Source: Sphingobacterium cavernae
Lineage (GTDB): Bacteria; Bacteroidota; Bacteroidia; Sphingobacteriales; Sphingobacteriaceae
Reading direction: 5' to 3'
DNA: 64,000 bases
NCBI RefSeq assembly: GCF_008520265.1
Contig: NZ_VIQM01000108.1
Span: 1-64,000, forward strand
Below, piece by piece: positions 36,750-44,479 of the stretch. The notes beneath the pieces were generated by a model. The model saw nothing but the letters and a program-made list of their open reading frames with translations, did not search any database and was not told the DNA's origin. Numbering within the stretch: position 1 is the stretch's first letter; each line of letters begins with the position of its first letter. The translations under genes were made by a program, and so were the position numbers.

Positions 36750-37457
36750 TTATTTCCTTGGTTCCATTCTTACTAAAAACTGATCATTCTCATCTTCGAA
36801 AAGAATCTGAACGACCCAACCTTCCTCATGCCCTACATTGATTAATGTTTTTTGATCCAAGTAAAGCCATTTGAAAGGTTCCCCTTTGACTCCATTAAAT
36901 TCATATTGGTAACCAATTTCTCCAAAATAATATTCAGGTCTTTGGATGCGGTATTCGTCATACAAATAGGAGATGTCAGAGCTGTCAAAAAGCAATTGAC
37001 CTTTTTCGGATAATAATTTTTTACTGTGAGCTAATAATTCACGAAATCCATCTAGCGATCCCGCTAAACCAATTCCATTCATCAAAAATAAAAGTGTGTC
37101 GTATTGCTGATCTGCTAAATCAAAGAAATCTTGCTGTACAATTTTTTGCACACCACGTTGTTGCATGATATTACATGCCGTTTGCGAAATTTCTAATGCT
37201 GTGACATCAAATTTCTTCTCTTGAAGATACAATGCATGCGCACCAACACCTGCGCCCACATCCAAGACTTTACCATCACAAAGTGATAGTGCGATAAATT
37301 CCAATTCTGGGAAATCTTCTGAATCTCGAAAAAACACTTCTACCGGCATTTCTTCGATATCACCATAAGTGCTGTGCAATAATAAAGGTGAGCTTAATTC
37401 TTCCTTCTCAAAATATTCGGCAAGTGCTTCGCCGTAAACGTCTCTATGCATGCTCAT
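36750..37457 (-). CDS. Class I SAM-dependent methyltransferase
   Basis: About 235 residues. SAM-binding motif I is VLDVGAGVGAHALYLQEK, followed by the acidic strand end VTALEIS and the motif QYDTLLFLMNGIGLAGSLD. The target is unknown; small molecules are more likely than nucleic acid. The start (ATG 37457 or 37451) overlaps the pncB stop, so the genes are coupled, but no NAD-related role can be claimed from that alone. Confidence 0.88.
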   Translation of the reverse strand: MSMHRDVYGEALAEYFEKEELSSPLLLHSTYGDIEEMPVEVFFRDSEDFPELEFIALSLCDGKVLDVGAGVGAHALYLQEKKFDVTALEISQTACNIMQQRGVQKIVQQDFFDLADQQYDTLLFLMNGIGLAGSLDGFRELLAHSKKLLSEKGQLLFDSSDISYLYDEYRIQRPEYYFGEIGYQYEFNGVKGEPFKWLYLDQKTLINVGHEEGWVVQILFEDENDQFLVRMEPRK

Positions 37458-38622
37458 CAATCTGTAAATATCTTTTTGCTAATTCAATCTCTTGGGGATC
37501 TCCTGTATGTTTCATTGCTTCGTCCGAAAGTTTGATAACAGGAGTCCATTCGCCATCTTCTGGTAGTGTTTCAGTCATTTTCAACACAATATTCATGCGT
37601 TCTAAACCTACATCATTTGTGAAGTCTGTCCCGATACCGAAGGATATTCCTATTTTACCTTTGCAAAAGTTCACAATGCGTTCAACTTTATTATAGTCCA
37701 AGCCATCGGAGAAAATGATGGTTTTAGAATTTGGATCTATTCCTTTACTGATATAATGGTTGATTGTTTTTTGCGCAAATTCAATTGCATCCCCCGAATC
37801 ATGACGCACACCATCAAATAATTTAGTCAATTTTTTATCAAATTGTTTGAAAAAAGCTTCTGTCGTATACGTGTCCGATAAGGCAATCCCCAGATCTCCA
37901 CGATACACATCTGCCCAATTTTCCAAGCCTAAAAGGTTTGCCATTTTGTACCCAAATTTTGCGGCATGAAACATAAACCATTCGTGTGCATGCGTGCCTA
38001 TGGGTTTGGTCTGGTATTTCATTGCCAAGTACACATTGCTCGTTCCAATGAAGGTTTTTGAATTGTGTTTTTTTAGTGTTTTTATAACCAAATCATGTAC
38101 AGCAAAAGAATGTCTTCTTCGAGTTCCGAAATCTGCTATTGTAATATCCAGCTTATCGTATTTCAGCATTTTGCCATCAACAATTGTAGCGACTTCTTTG
38201 TCAGATACACGCTGTAGGCCAGTGGTTTCGTAATACAATTCGCAGATCAACGACATAATCGGCACTTCCCACAGAATTGTGCGGTACCAATATCCTTCGA
38301 TTTTTACCGTCAATTCGGGTCCTTCTTGCGTAACCGTTACTTCATCTGGATCATAGCGATAACCTTGAAGAAAATCGAAATAAGTTGGATCAATATAAGG
38401 ACATGTTTCTGCAAAGAAATTTTTCTCCTCTCTCGTTAATTTCAATTTTCCTAATTCTTGAATAGCTTCTTTCAGCTTCTCTCCAAAACCATCAGGGTAT
38501 TGATGTTTTCCTCTATTGATAAACTGATATTTAGCTTTTGCTCTTGGGAATAATTTGATCACTGCATACTGCATGGTGAACTTATAGAAATCATTATCTA
38601 ATATGGATTCGAGTTTTGCCAT
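37444..38622 (-). CDS. pncB: Nicotinate phosphoribosyltransferase
   Basis: 392 residues, normal for PncB. N-terminal ILDNDFYKFTMQYAVIK, FGTRRRHSF in the middle, the phosphohistidine region IGTHAHEWFMFHAAKFG, RHDSGDAIEFAQK and the IIFSDGLDYNKV / FGIGTDFTNDVG loops are all present. It makes nicotinate mononucleotide from nicotinate and PRPP for NAD salvage. ATG at 38622. Overlaps the methyltransferase gene downstream by up to 14 bases. Confidence 0.96.
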   Translation of the reverse strand: MAKLESILDNDFYKFTMQYAVIKLFPRAKAKYQFINRGKHQYPDGFGEKLKEAIQELGKLKLTREEKNFFAETCPYIDPTYFDFLQGYRYDPDEVTVTQEGPELTVKIEGYWYRTILWEVPIMSLICELYYETTGLQRVSDKEVATIVDGKMLKYDKLDITIADFGTRRRHSFAVHDLVIKTLKKHNSKTFIGTSNVYLAMKYQTKPIGTHAHEWFMFHAAKFGYKMANLLGLENWADVYRGDLGIALSDTYTTEAFFKQFDKKLTKLFDGVRHDSGDAIEFAQKTINHYISKGIDPNSKTIIFSDGLDYNKVERIVNFCKGKIGISFGIGTDFTNDVGLERMNIVLKMTETLPEDGEWTPVIKLSDEAMKHTGDPQEIELAKRYLQIDEHA

Positions 38623-38693
38623 AAGAAGTAATTATAAAGTTGAAATCCCAAATAAGATGAAATTGTTCGACCAAAATTTAATCGAAAATACAT

Positions 38694-38725
38694 AAAAAAA
38701 GCGAGCTAAGATGTCCTAGCCCGCT
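38694..38725 (-). terminator. Terminator of the YXWGXW protein gene
   Basis: On the minus strand, AGCGGGCTAGGA pairs with TCTTAGCTCGCT using G-U pairs, followed by T7. It lies about 30 bases after the stop codon. Confidence 0.7.
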
Positions 38726-38755
38726 AAATAGATGAATTATGATTTTATTCTTATA

Positions 38756-40189
38756 TTATCTTCTGCTACGTTCAGAGCTGTTTCCGTTTCCTCCGCGTTG
38801 TGAAGTTCCTGCTGATCTACTGCTCGATGCAGGAGCAGAACGTTCTACACGTGGAGAAGATTCTCGCGCAACAGTCGTACTCGAAGAATGAGAACTACGC
38901 GTATTTGATGCTTGTTGCACTGGAGTGCTGTTTCTCACACTACGCTCTTGTGTTCTTTGCTCTCTTTGTGGTTGCGCACGTTCCCGACGTTGCGGTTGTG
39001 TTCTCTCCACTCGTGGTGCTTCTGTTCTTTCCACGCGTTGTGGCTGAGATCTCTCTACCCGTTGTTGTTGTGGAGCTGTGTTTCTTGAATTTACAGATTC
39101 TCTGTTTTGTACATTACTGCGTTCACGATTCACACGGTTATTATCTGTATTGTTGTTTGTTACCGGACTGCGCTCCACAGTTCTAGCACTTCTGTCCGTA
39201 TTACGATTTACATTATCCGTATTTCTGCTGGACGTATTTCTTGGCGTGGTTTCATTCGTATTTCTATTAGTTACGGCACGCTCTTCTGTTCTGTTATTTC
39301 TATCACGAATAGTAGTGTTTCCATCGTTGCCGATATGCAATTCACGTTGCGCGCTTCTAGCTGCACTTCTGCTGTTGTCAACACGGTTATCATTTCTATT
39401 CACTTCTCTAGAGTTTGTTGCAGATCTTCTTTCTGGAGATACTGAGCGGCTTGTTGTTTTGTTATTATCGCGATCAGGTCTGTAAATAGATACACTTCTA
39501 TTGTCAACACGAGAAGCTCCTGGGCGGTCTGATTGTCTTACGCTTCGAACTTCCACTCTTCTGCCAATAGCGCGTTCTACATCTCTACGTGATGGACCAC
39601 CATAATAATGATTGTTATTCACTACATATGTATTGTTGATTATAGTTGTTCTATTGTAAATGTTAGTACGTCCGTAATACGCATGTCTATGAAAATTGCG
39701 CGAGTAGATATGTCTTACAGGCGCAAAACACCATGCTGACACCGGAATATGAATAGAAATGCTAACTCCTGAACGTGGCATCATTGGTGCCCAGCCATAA
39801 TAGCCATTACCCGAACGCCAGTCTACCCATGCTGGTCCCCATTCGTAGCCAGGAATCCATCCCCATCCACGATATGAATTGTGTACCCAGCGACCATAAT
39901 GAAAGGGAGCCCAGCCCCATGCGTAATTAGATACCCATGTGTTGCCATATTCTGTCATTGTCCAATAGCCATTTGTGCTGTATGGTCTGAAATTTCTACC
40001 TTCGTTTGGATACCAAATATCCCCATAAGTAGGATCCATATCCCAATCACCGTAAGGTGATAGTTCGTCATAAAATATATCTAATGAAACTTGTCCATAT
40101 ACTTGTGCTTTAGCATTGCTTAGGAACAAGATGCTGGAAAGTGCGATTACTATCGCGGACATGTAGTGGGTAAACTTCCAGTTTTTCAT
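38756..40189 (-). CDS. Secreted protein with aromatic YXWGXW-type repeats and a long Arg/Asn/Ser-rich tail
   Basis: About 477 residues with signal peptide (SSILFLSNAKAQ). Residues ~25-150 repeat aromatic units such as YGDWDMDPTYGDIWYP, GWAPFHYGRW, GWGWIPGYEWGPAWVDW and YYGWAPM. From ~190 on the sequence is of low complexity, dominated by Arg, Asn, Ser, Thr, Gln and Glu, with PQRVER / APRVER / QPQRRER-like repeats at about 385-430. Related short proteins are common in Bacteroidetes with no known role. The basic tail suggests binding to acidic polymers (LPS, eDNA), which is inference. The start is the ATG at 40189. Confidence 0.8.
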   Translation of the reverse strand: MKNWKFTHYMSAIVIALSSILFLSNAKAQVYGQVSLDIFYDELSPYGDWDMDPTYGDIWYPNEGRNFRPYSTNGYWTMTEYGNTWVSNYAWGWAPFHYGRWVHNSYRGWGWIPGYEWGPAWVDWRSGNGYYGWAPMMPRSGVSISIHIPVSAWCFAPVRHIYSRNFHRHAYYGRTNIYNRTTIINNTYVVNNNHYYGGPSRRDVERAIGRRVEVRSVRQSDRPGASRVDNRSVSIYRPDRDNNKTTSRSVSPERRSATNSREVNRNDNRVDNSRSAARSAQRELHIGNDGNTTIRDRNNRTEERAVTNRNTNETTPRNTSSRNTDNVNRNTDRSARTVERSPVTNNNTDNNRVNRERSNVQNRESVNSRNTAPQQQRVERSQPQRVERTEAPRVERTQPQRRERAQPQREQRTQERSVRNSTPVQQASNTRSSHSSSTTVARESSPRVERSAPASSSRSAGTSQRGGNGNSSERSRR

Positions 40190-40500
40190 ATTGTATAATT
40201 TTAAATGTAAATATTCTCTTTTTGTAATCAATTTTGTTGGTATGACAATGCGAAGAGGAAGATGGTTTAATTCGATGAAATATAATTGTGCATTTGTATC
40301 AACAAGTTGTAAATATTCGTTAAATATTTTTACGCAATAGGGATATTAATGTTTATTCGATGTCATTTAAAACAATTTATCGATTATTAGTATTTCTAAA
40401 TTTAGCTATACATAAGAGCGGTCGCTTAAAAATTTGTACATTTGCGCTATACTTTATGTATAGTACTTTTTAATTTATCTAATTCGTATAAGAAATATAA
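40190..40500. other. Intergenic region between divergent genes
   Basis: About 310 AT-rich bases. TACATTTG at 40437-40444 matches the -7 TANNTTTG box for the mla operon, 56 bases before its ATG, but no TTTG lies at the right distance upstream. A small hairpin CTATAC / GTATAG (40447-40463) follows it in the presumed leader. No gene seen. Confidence 0.5.
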
Positions 40501-41274
40501 ATGGGAAGGAAAATCAATAATTTACTCCTCGAATTTGCTAGAATGCATCGCTTTTTGATGCGTTTTTTTCGCGAAGTTGTAAGTCCACCATTTGAGTTTA
40601 AGGAAATTATTAGACAATGTTATGAAGTTGGGTGGAAGTCTTTTCCATTGATTTCATTGACAGGTTTTATCGTGGGTTTTGTTTTTACAAAACAATCGAG
40701 ACCGTCTCTAGAAGAATTTGGGGCAACATCTTGGTTGCCAGCTTTGATTTCAATTGCAATTGTTCGTGCACTAGCTCCCTTGGTTACAGCATTAATTGCG
40801 TCAGGTAAAGTGGGCTCACAAATTGGCGCTGAATTAAGTTCGATGAATGTAACGGAGCAAATCGACGCGATGGAAGTTTCCGGTACAAATCCTTTCAAAT
40901 TTTTGATTGTCAGCCGCATTATTGCCACGACGATAATGATTCCTGTATTGTGTTTTTATGTTGCGGGAATTGGACTCTTCGGTGGATATTTGAGCATTAG
41001 CGCAGTGGATGATTTGAGTTTGTTGAGTTTCTTCTCGCAAGTATTCGATTCTATCCAAATGATTGACTTATTCGCGATGGTTTTACGCGCTGTGGTATTT
41101 GGATTTACAATTGGATTTGCAAGTTGTTACGTTGGATATTATTCCTCAAAAGGTACAGAGGGTGTCGGTAAAGCAGCCAACTCAGCCGTGGTTGCTTCTA
41201 TGTTTATCGTCTTCATTGAAGAATTATTGATTGTACAACTTTTGGGTATTATTACACCTCTAATCACACAATAA
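40501..41274 (+). CDS. mlaE: MlaE-type phospholipid ABC transporter permease
   Basis: 257 residues. Conserved MlaE features: amphipathic N-terminus, then GFIVGFVFTKQSRPSLEEFG, ALAPLVTALIASGKVGSQIGAELSSM, the coupling helix VTEQIDAMEVSGTNPFKFL and GFASCYVGYYSSKGTEGVG. It is the inner-membrane permease of the system that moves phospholipids between the membranes to maintain outer-membrane asymmetry. Its stop codon overlaps the mlaF start by one base (TAATG). mlaB and mlaC are not in this cluster. Confidence 0.93.
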   Translation: MGRKINNLLLEFARMHRFLMRFFREVVSPPFEFKEIIRQCYEVGWKSFPLISLTGFIVGFVFTKQSRPSLEEFGATSWLPALISIAIVRALAPLVTALIASGKVGSQIGAELSSMNVTEQIDAMEVSGTNPFKFLIVSRIIATTIMIPVLCFYVAGIGLFGGYLSISAVDDLSLLSFFSQVFDSIQMIDLFAMVLRAVVFGFTIGFASCYVGYYSSKGTEGVGKAANSAVVASMFIVFIEELLIVQLLGIITPLITQ

Positions 41275-42047
41275 TGGAAAAAGCAAAATCGCATATAAAT
41301 TATGACAACGCTGTAATTCATGTTGATGATGTAAGTAAATCTTTCGGCGATAGACAGATTCTACGAAATGTGGATTTGAAATTGTTTGAAGGCGAAAATT
41401 TAGTGGTTTTAGGTCGTTCTGGAACAGGTAAATCTGTGCTTATAAAATTGATTTCTGGTTTATTGAAGCCAGATTCGGGCACGATTAATGTATTGGGCGA
41501 AGTTGTGAATCATCTTAAAGAACGCGAATTAATGCAATTGCGTCTGAAAATTGGCTTTTCATTTCAGAATAGTGCGCTGTACGATAGTATGACAGTGCGT
41601 GAAAATTTAGAATTTCCACTTGTTCGTAACAAACGTAATCTTTCTCGAGCAGAGATTAACCGTGAGGTGGAAGATGTATTGGAAGGAGTAGGATTATCGC
41701 AAGCTATTAACCAGATGCCGTCTGAACTTTCTGGTGGTCAGAAAAAAAGGATAGGTATTGCACGTACATTGATTTTAAGACCTGATATCATGTTGTATGA
41801 CGAACCTACAGCGGGTTTGGATCCGATCACATGTTTGGAAATCAATACATTGATCAACGAGGTGCAGCAAAGGTATAAAACTTCTTCGATTATCATTACC
41901 CACGATTTGGCTTGTGCTAAAATGGTAGGTGATCGCATGGTGATGTTATTGGATGGCAGATTTGAAAGGCAAGGAGCTTTCTCCGAAATATTTGATACAG
42001 ATGATGAACGTGTCAAACCGTTTTATGATTATAATTTTATAGTGTAA
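41274..42047 (+). CDS. mlaF: MlaF-type ABC transporter ATP-binding protein
   Basis: 257 residues. Walker A VLGRSGTGKSVLIKL (about residues 43-57), Q-loop IGFSFQNSALYDSMTV, signature ELSGGQKKRIGIA, Walker B DIMLYDEPTAGLDPIT, switch His in IIITHDLACAKM. The FSFQNSALYDSM segment is characteristic of MlaF. It powers the MlaE permease. One-base overlap with mlaE and 10 bases to mlaD. Confidence 0.94.
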   Translation: MEKAKSHINYDNAVIHVDDVSKSFGDRQILRNVDLKLFEGENLVVLGRSGTGKSVLIKLISGLLKPDSGTINVLGEVVNHLKERELMQLRLKIGFSFQNSALYDSMTVRENLEFPLVRNKRNLSRAEINREVEDVLEGVGLSQAINQMPSELSGGQKKRIGIARTLILRPDIMLYDEPTAGLDPITCLEINTLINEVQQRYKTSSIIITHDLACAKMVGDRMVMLLDGRFERQGAFSEIFDTDDERVKPFYDYNFIV

Positions 42048-42057
42048 TATATTAATA

Positions 42058-43041
42058 ATGAGTGCTTCAGAAAATAAAAGATCGTTAATAGTAGGGCTTT
42101 TTGTTTTTATTGGATTAATAATTTTGGTTGCGGGTATACTTGTAATGGGTACACAGCAAAACAAATTTAGTAAAAACCTAAAAGTAACTTCATATTTTAA
42201 GGATGTTAAAGGACTAAAAGTTGGTAACAATGTGTGGTTTTCAGGTGTGAAAGTCGGTATTGTTAAAGAGATAGGTTTCGAGGGAGTTGAAAATGTGCGT
42301 GTAACAATGAACATTGAAGAGAAAAATAGTCAATTTATTCGTAAGGATGTGTTGGCGACTTTGGGCTCTGATGGTTTGATTGGTAACTCGATCATTAGTT
42401 TGGTAGGTGGTAATGCGCAAACTCCACAAATCCAAGAGGGTGATGTCTTGAAATCTGGTTCAAGTGTAGGGATGGAACAAATGATGGGTATGCTGCAAGA
42501 AAATGGAGCTAATCTATCTGTTATAACACAAAACTTTGCCAAACTTTCTCAACAAATGGTTGATGGAAAAGGTACAGTAGGTGCTTTAATGACAGATGAT
42601 GCGATTGCAACCAATTTGAAAACTTCTGTACAATCCATGAATAAGGTAATGACTGACGCAAGTGTTGCGGTGAATAATTTAGTTGCGTTGACTCAAAAAT
42701 TGAACAACGATCAAGGTCTTATCCATGATTTGACGACAGACACAAAAGTGTTTGCATCGTTGCGTGACGCAGCAGCACAGTTACAAGGTGTGACACAAAC
42801 AGCAAATGCTTTGGTGGAGAACTTAAATCAAACTTCTTCTCGTCTGAACGATAAAGATAACGCAATTGGTGTATTGACGAATGACCCTGCAGCAGCGCAA
42901 GAAATCAAACAAATATTAAGAAATTTGAATACAAGTACGGAGAAGCTTGACCAAAACATGGAAGCTTTACAAAGCAACTTTTTATTCAGAGGATTCTTCA
43001 AAAAGAAAGAAAAAGAAGAGCAAAAGGAAGTAGTTAAGTAG
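42058..43041 (+). CDS. mlaD: MCE-domain (MlaD family) substrate-binding protein
   Basis: 327 residues. One N-terminal membrane helix (about 10-29), then the MCE domain (YFKDVKGLKVGNNVWFSGVK, VGIVKEIGFEG, LATLGSDGLIGNSIISLVGG) to ~140. The rest is a long helical region rich in Asn, Gln and Thr, with coiled-coil character, ending in a charged tail. This is longer than E. coli MlaD (183 residues) and typical for Bacteroidetes. MCE proteins form hexameric rings carrying lipids across the periplasm; the helical part could extend the channel. Confidence 0.92.
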   Translation: MSASENKRSLIVGLFVFIGLIILVAGILVMGTQQNKFSKNLKVTSYFKDVKGLKVGNNVWFSGVKVGIVKEIGFEGVENVRVTMNIEEKNSQFIRKDVLATLGSDGLIGNSIISLVGGNAQTPQIQEGDVLKSGSSVGMEQMMGMLQENGANLSVITQNFAKLSQQMVDGKGTVGALMTDDAIATNLKTSVQSMNKVMTDASVAVNNLVALTQKLNNDQGLIHDLTTDTKVFASLRDAAAQLQGVTQTANALVENLNQTSSRLNDKDNAIGVLTNDPAAAQEIKQILRNLNTSTEKLDQNMEALQSNFLFRGFFKKKEKEEQKEVVK

Positions 43042-43062
43042 GTAATTCTTTTAAAAATTATA

Positions 43063-43758
43063 ATGTCTGTAATTACAGAAAATGATGTCATATTCGAAGA
43101 CAATCATTTAATAGCAATAAACAAACGCGGTGGTGACATCGTTCAAGTGGATGATTCGGGAGATAAGTCACTTGAAATAATGGTCAATGAATTTTTGACT
43201 AAAAAGTATAATAAGCCGAATGGCGCTTTTGTAGGTGTTATTCATCGACTAGATCGCCCCGTGAGCGGTATGATTTTGCTGGCGAAAACCAGTAAATCGT
43301 TGGATCGTATGAATAAGGCTTTTCACGACCGCAAAGTTCAAAAAACTTATCTTGCTATAGTACGCGAACGTCCGCCTCATAAAGCAGGGAAATTGACCAA
43401 TTGGTTATTACGTGACCGCAAGAAAATGGTGACAAAAGCTTACGATAGGGAAGTTAAGAACGGTAGCTATGCAGAATTGGATTACGAAATTGTAGGTCAT
43501 TTAGATGGGTATTATTTGTTAAAAGTAACCCCGTTGACTGGACGCACACATCAGATTCGTTGTCAATTGGCTTACATGGGATGTCCAATTGTTGGTGACA
43601 ATAAATATGGCTATCCACGTGGTTCACTTCGTCGTACAATCTGTCTTCATTCGCGTTCTTTAGCATTCTCTCATCCAGTGAAGGAAGGACAAATGTTGAT
43701 TGAAGCTCCTTTGCCAGTAGATGGCTTTTGGGAGAAATTTAACGTGTTATTGAAGTAG
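43063..43758 (+). CDS. RluA-family 23S rRNA/tRNA pseudouridine synthase
   Basis: 231 residues. Catalytic Asp in GVIHRLDRPVSGMILLAKT (about Asp67), then VQKTYLAIV and LTGRTHQIRCQLAYMGCPIVGDNKYG. No S4 domain, so a short RluA/RluC-like form. Isomerizes specific uridines in RNA; the site cannot be told. It lies 21 bases after mlaD, possibly cotranscribed, but with no obvious functional link. Confidence 0.93.
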   Translation: MSVITENDVIFEDNHLIAINKRGGDIVQVDDSGDKSLEIMVNEFLTKKYNKPNGAFVGVIHRLDRPVSGMILLAKTSKSLDRMNKAFHDRKVQKTYLAIVRERPPHKAGKLTNWLLRDRKKMVTKAYDREVKNGSYAELDYEIVGHLDGYYLLKVTPLTGRTHQIRCQLAYMGCPIVGDNKYGYPRGSLRRTICLHSRSLAFSHPVKEGQMLIEAPLPVDGFWEKFNVLLK

Positions 43759-43801
43759 TTTTCTTACACAATTTTGATATTTAATTAGTTACCTTTGAGG
43801 T

Positions 43802-44059
43802 ATGAAATTATTCCGAATTCTTCTTATTTGTTTTAAACTTTCAGTAGGTTTAACTGCAATTCCGAACAAGGTAGATGCCCAATGCGCTATGTGTTCTTTA
43901 AATGCAGAAAATAGTACACAAAATGGCAATACGCAAGGTAAAGGGTTAAACAACGGAATACTTTTTTTACTTGCCGCACCTTTTCTAATTGGCGGAGGCG
44001 TAGCAATTCTATGGTACAAGAAATTTCGTCATAAAGAAACAAAGTCTCCTATATTTTAG
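43802..44059 (+). CDS. Small membrane protein with a CxxC motif
   Basis: 85 residues: signal-like N-terminus, then QCAMCSLNAENS with two cysteines three apart, a polar Asn/Gly/Gln stretch (NTQGKGLNNGILF), a membrane helix (FLLAAPFLIGGGVAILWY) and a basic tail. I recognise the pattern from unnamed Bacteroidetes proteins but know no function. The CxxC could bind metal or heme, or be redox active; this is speculative. The last codons and the stop lie inside the terminator hairpin. Confidence 0.7.
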   Translation: MKLFRILLICFKLSVGLTAIPNKVDAQCAMCSLNAENSTQNGNTQGKGLNNGILFLLAAPFLIGGGVAILWYKKFRHKETKSPIF

Positions 44060-44075
44060 GAGACTTTGTTGTTAT
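44038..44075. terminator. Bidirectional terminator overlapping the stop of the small membrane protein
   Basis: A 13-bp perfect stem AACAAAGTCTCCT / AGGAGACTTTGTT (44038-44050, 44058-44070), loop ATATTTT, then TGTTATTT. Serves converging genes; the TAG stop of the plus-strand gene is at the loop/stem boundary. Confidence 0.75.
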
Positions 44076-44092
44076 TTGGTAGCACTAAAATG

Positions 44093-44377
44093 CTAGATGT
44101 ATTTCATTGTACTATCAAAAAGAAATGCTTTTTCCAAATGATTCGTTGTAATATGCGATTGAAGAATTACTAATTTTTCTTGTTGGAACGTTGGTATTTC
44201 TGAAGGGTTTTCAAAGACCAATTGCACACAATATGTATGCCCTTCATGTGGGGAATCTAATAATTTTAAAAACTTAGCTTGCGCTGGAAGTGTATTTAAC
44301 CAATTGTCTTTCACCCATTGAATCAAAATCTCGTGTCGATCATTGTCGACGATAATAGATATGTTGTATAGATACAT
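44093..44377 (-). CDS. DUF4286 family protein
   Basis: 94 residues starting MYLYNISIIVDNDRHEILIQ with WVKDNWLNTL and EGHTYCVQLVFE, the pattern of DUF4286, a ferredoxin-like small domain found mainly in Bacteroidetes. Function unknown. It stands alone on the minus strand. Confidence 0.8.
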   Translation of the reverse strand: MYLYNISIIVDNDRHEILIQWVKDNWLNTLPAQAKFLKLLDSPHEGHTYCVQLVFENPSEIPTFQQEKLVILQSHITTNHLEKAFLFDSTMKYI

Positions 44378-44479
44378 GCTGCAAAGTTAGGAATTGAAGA
44401 CTAATAAGCTGTAAAATTAAGGTTGCAATTGTTAAAATATGTTAGAAAATTACTTTATTTGAATAGAAGTCGAGGTTTT

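Noticed and set aside
38960..39090. Repeated CGTTGTGG-like units as a possible CRISPR or tandem repeat
   Set aside because: They are codons for PQRVER-type protein repeats inside a gene, without regular spacers.
38800..39485. Antisense open frames of 128, 135 and 112 residues
   Set aside because: They lie opposite the low-complexity Arg/Asn/Ser region of the YXWGXW gene; the biased codons leave the other frames open. No recognisable protein features.
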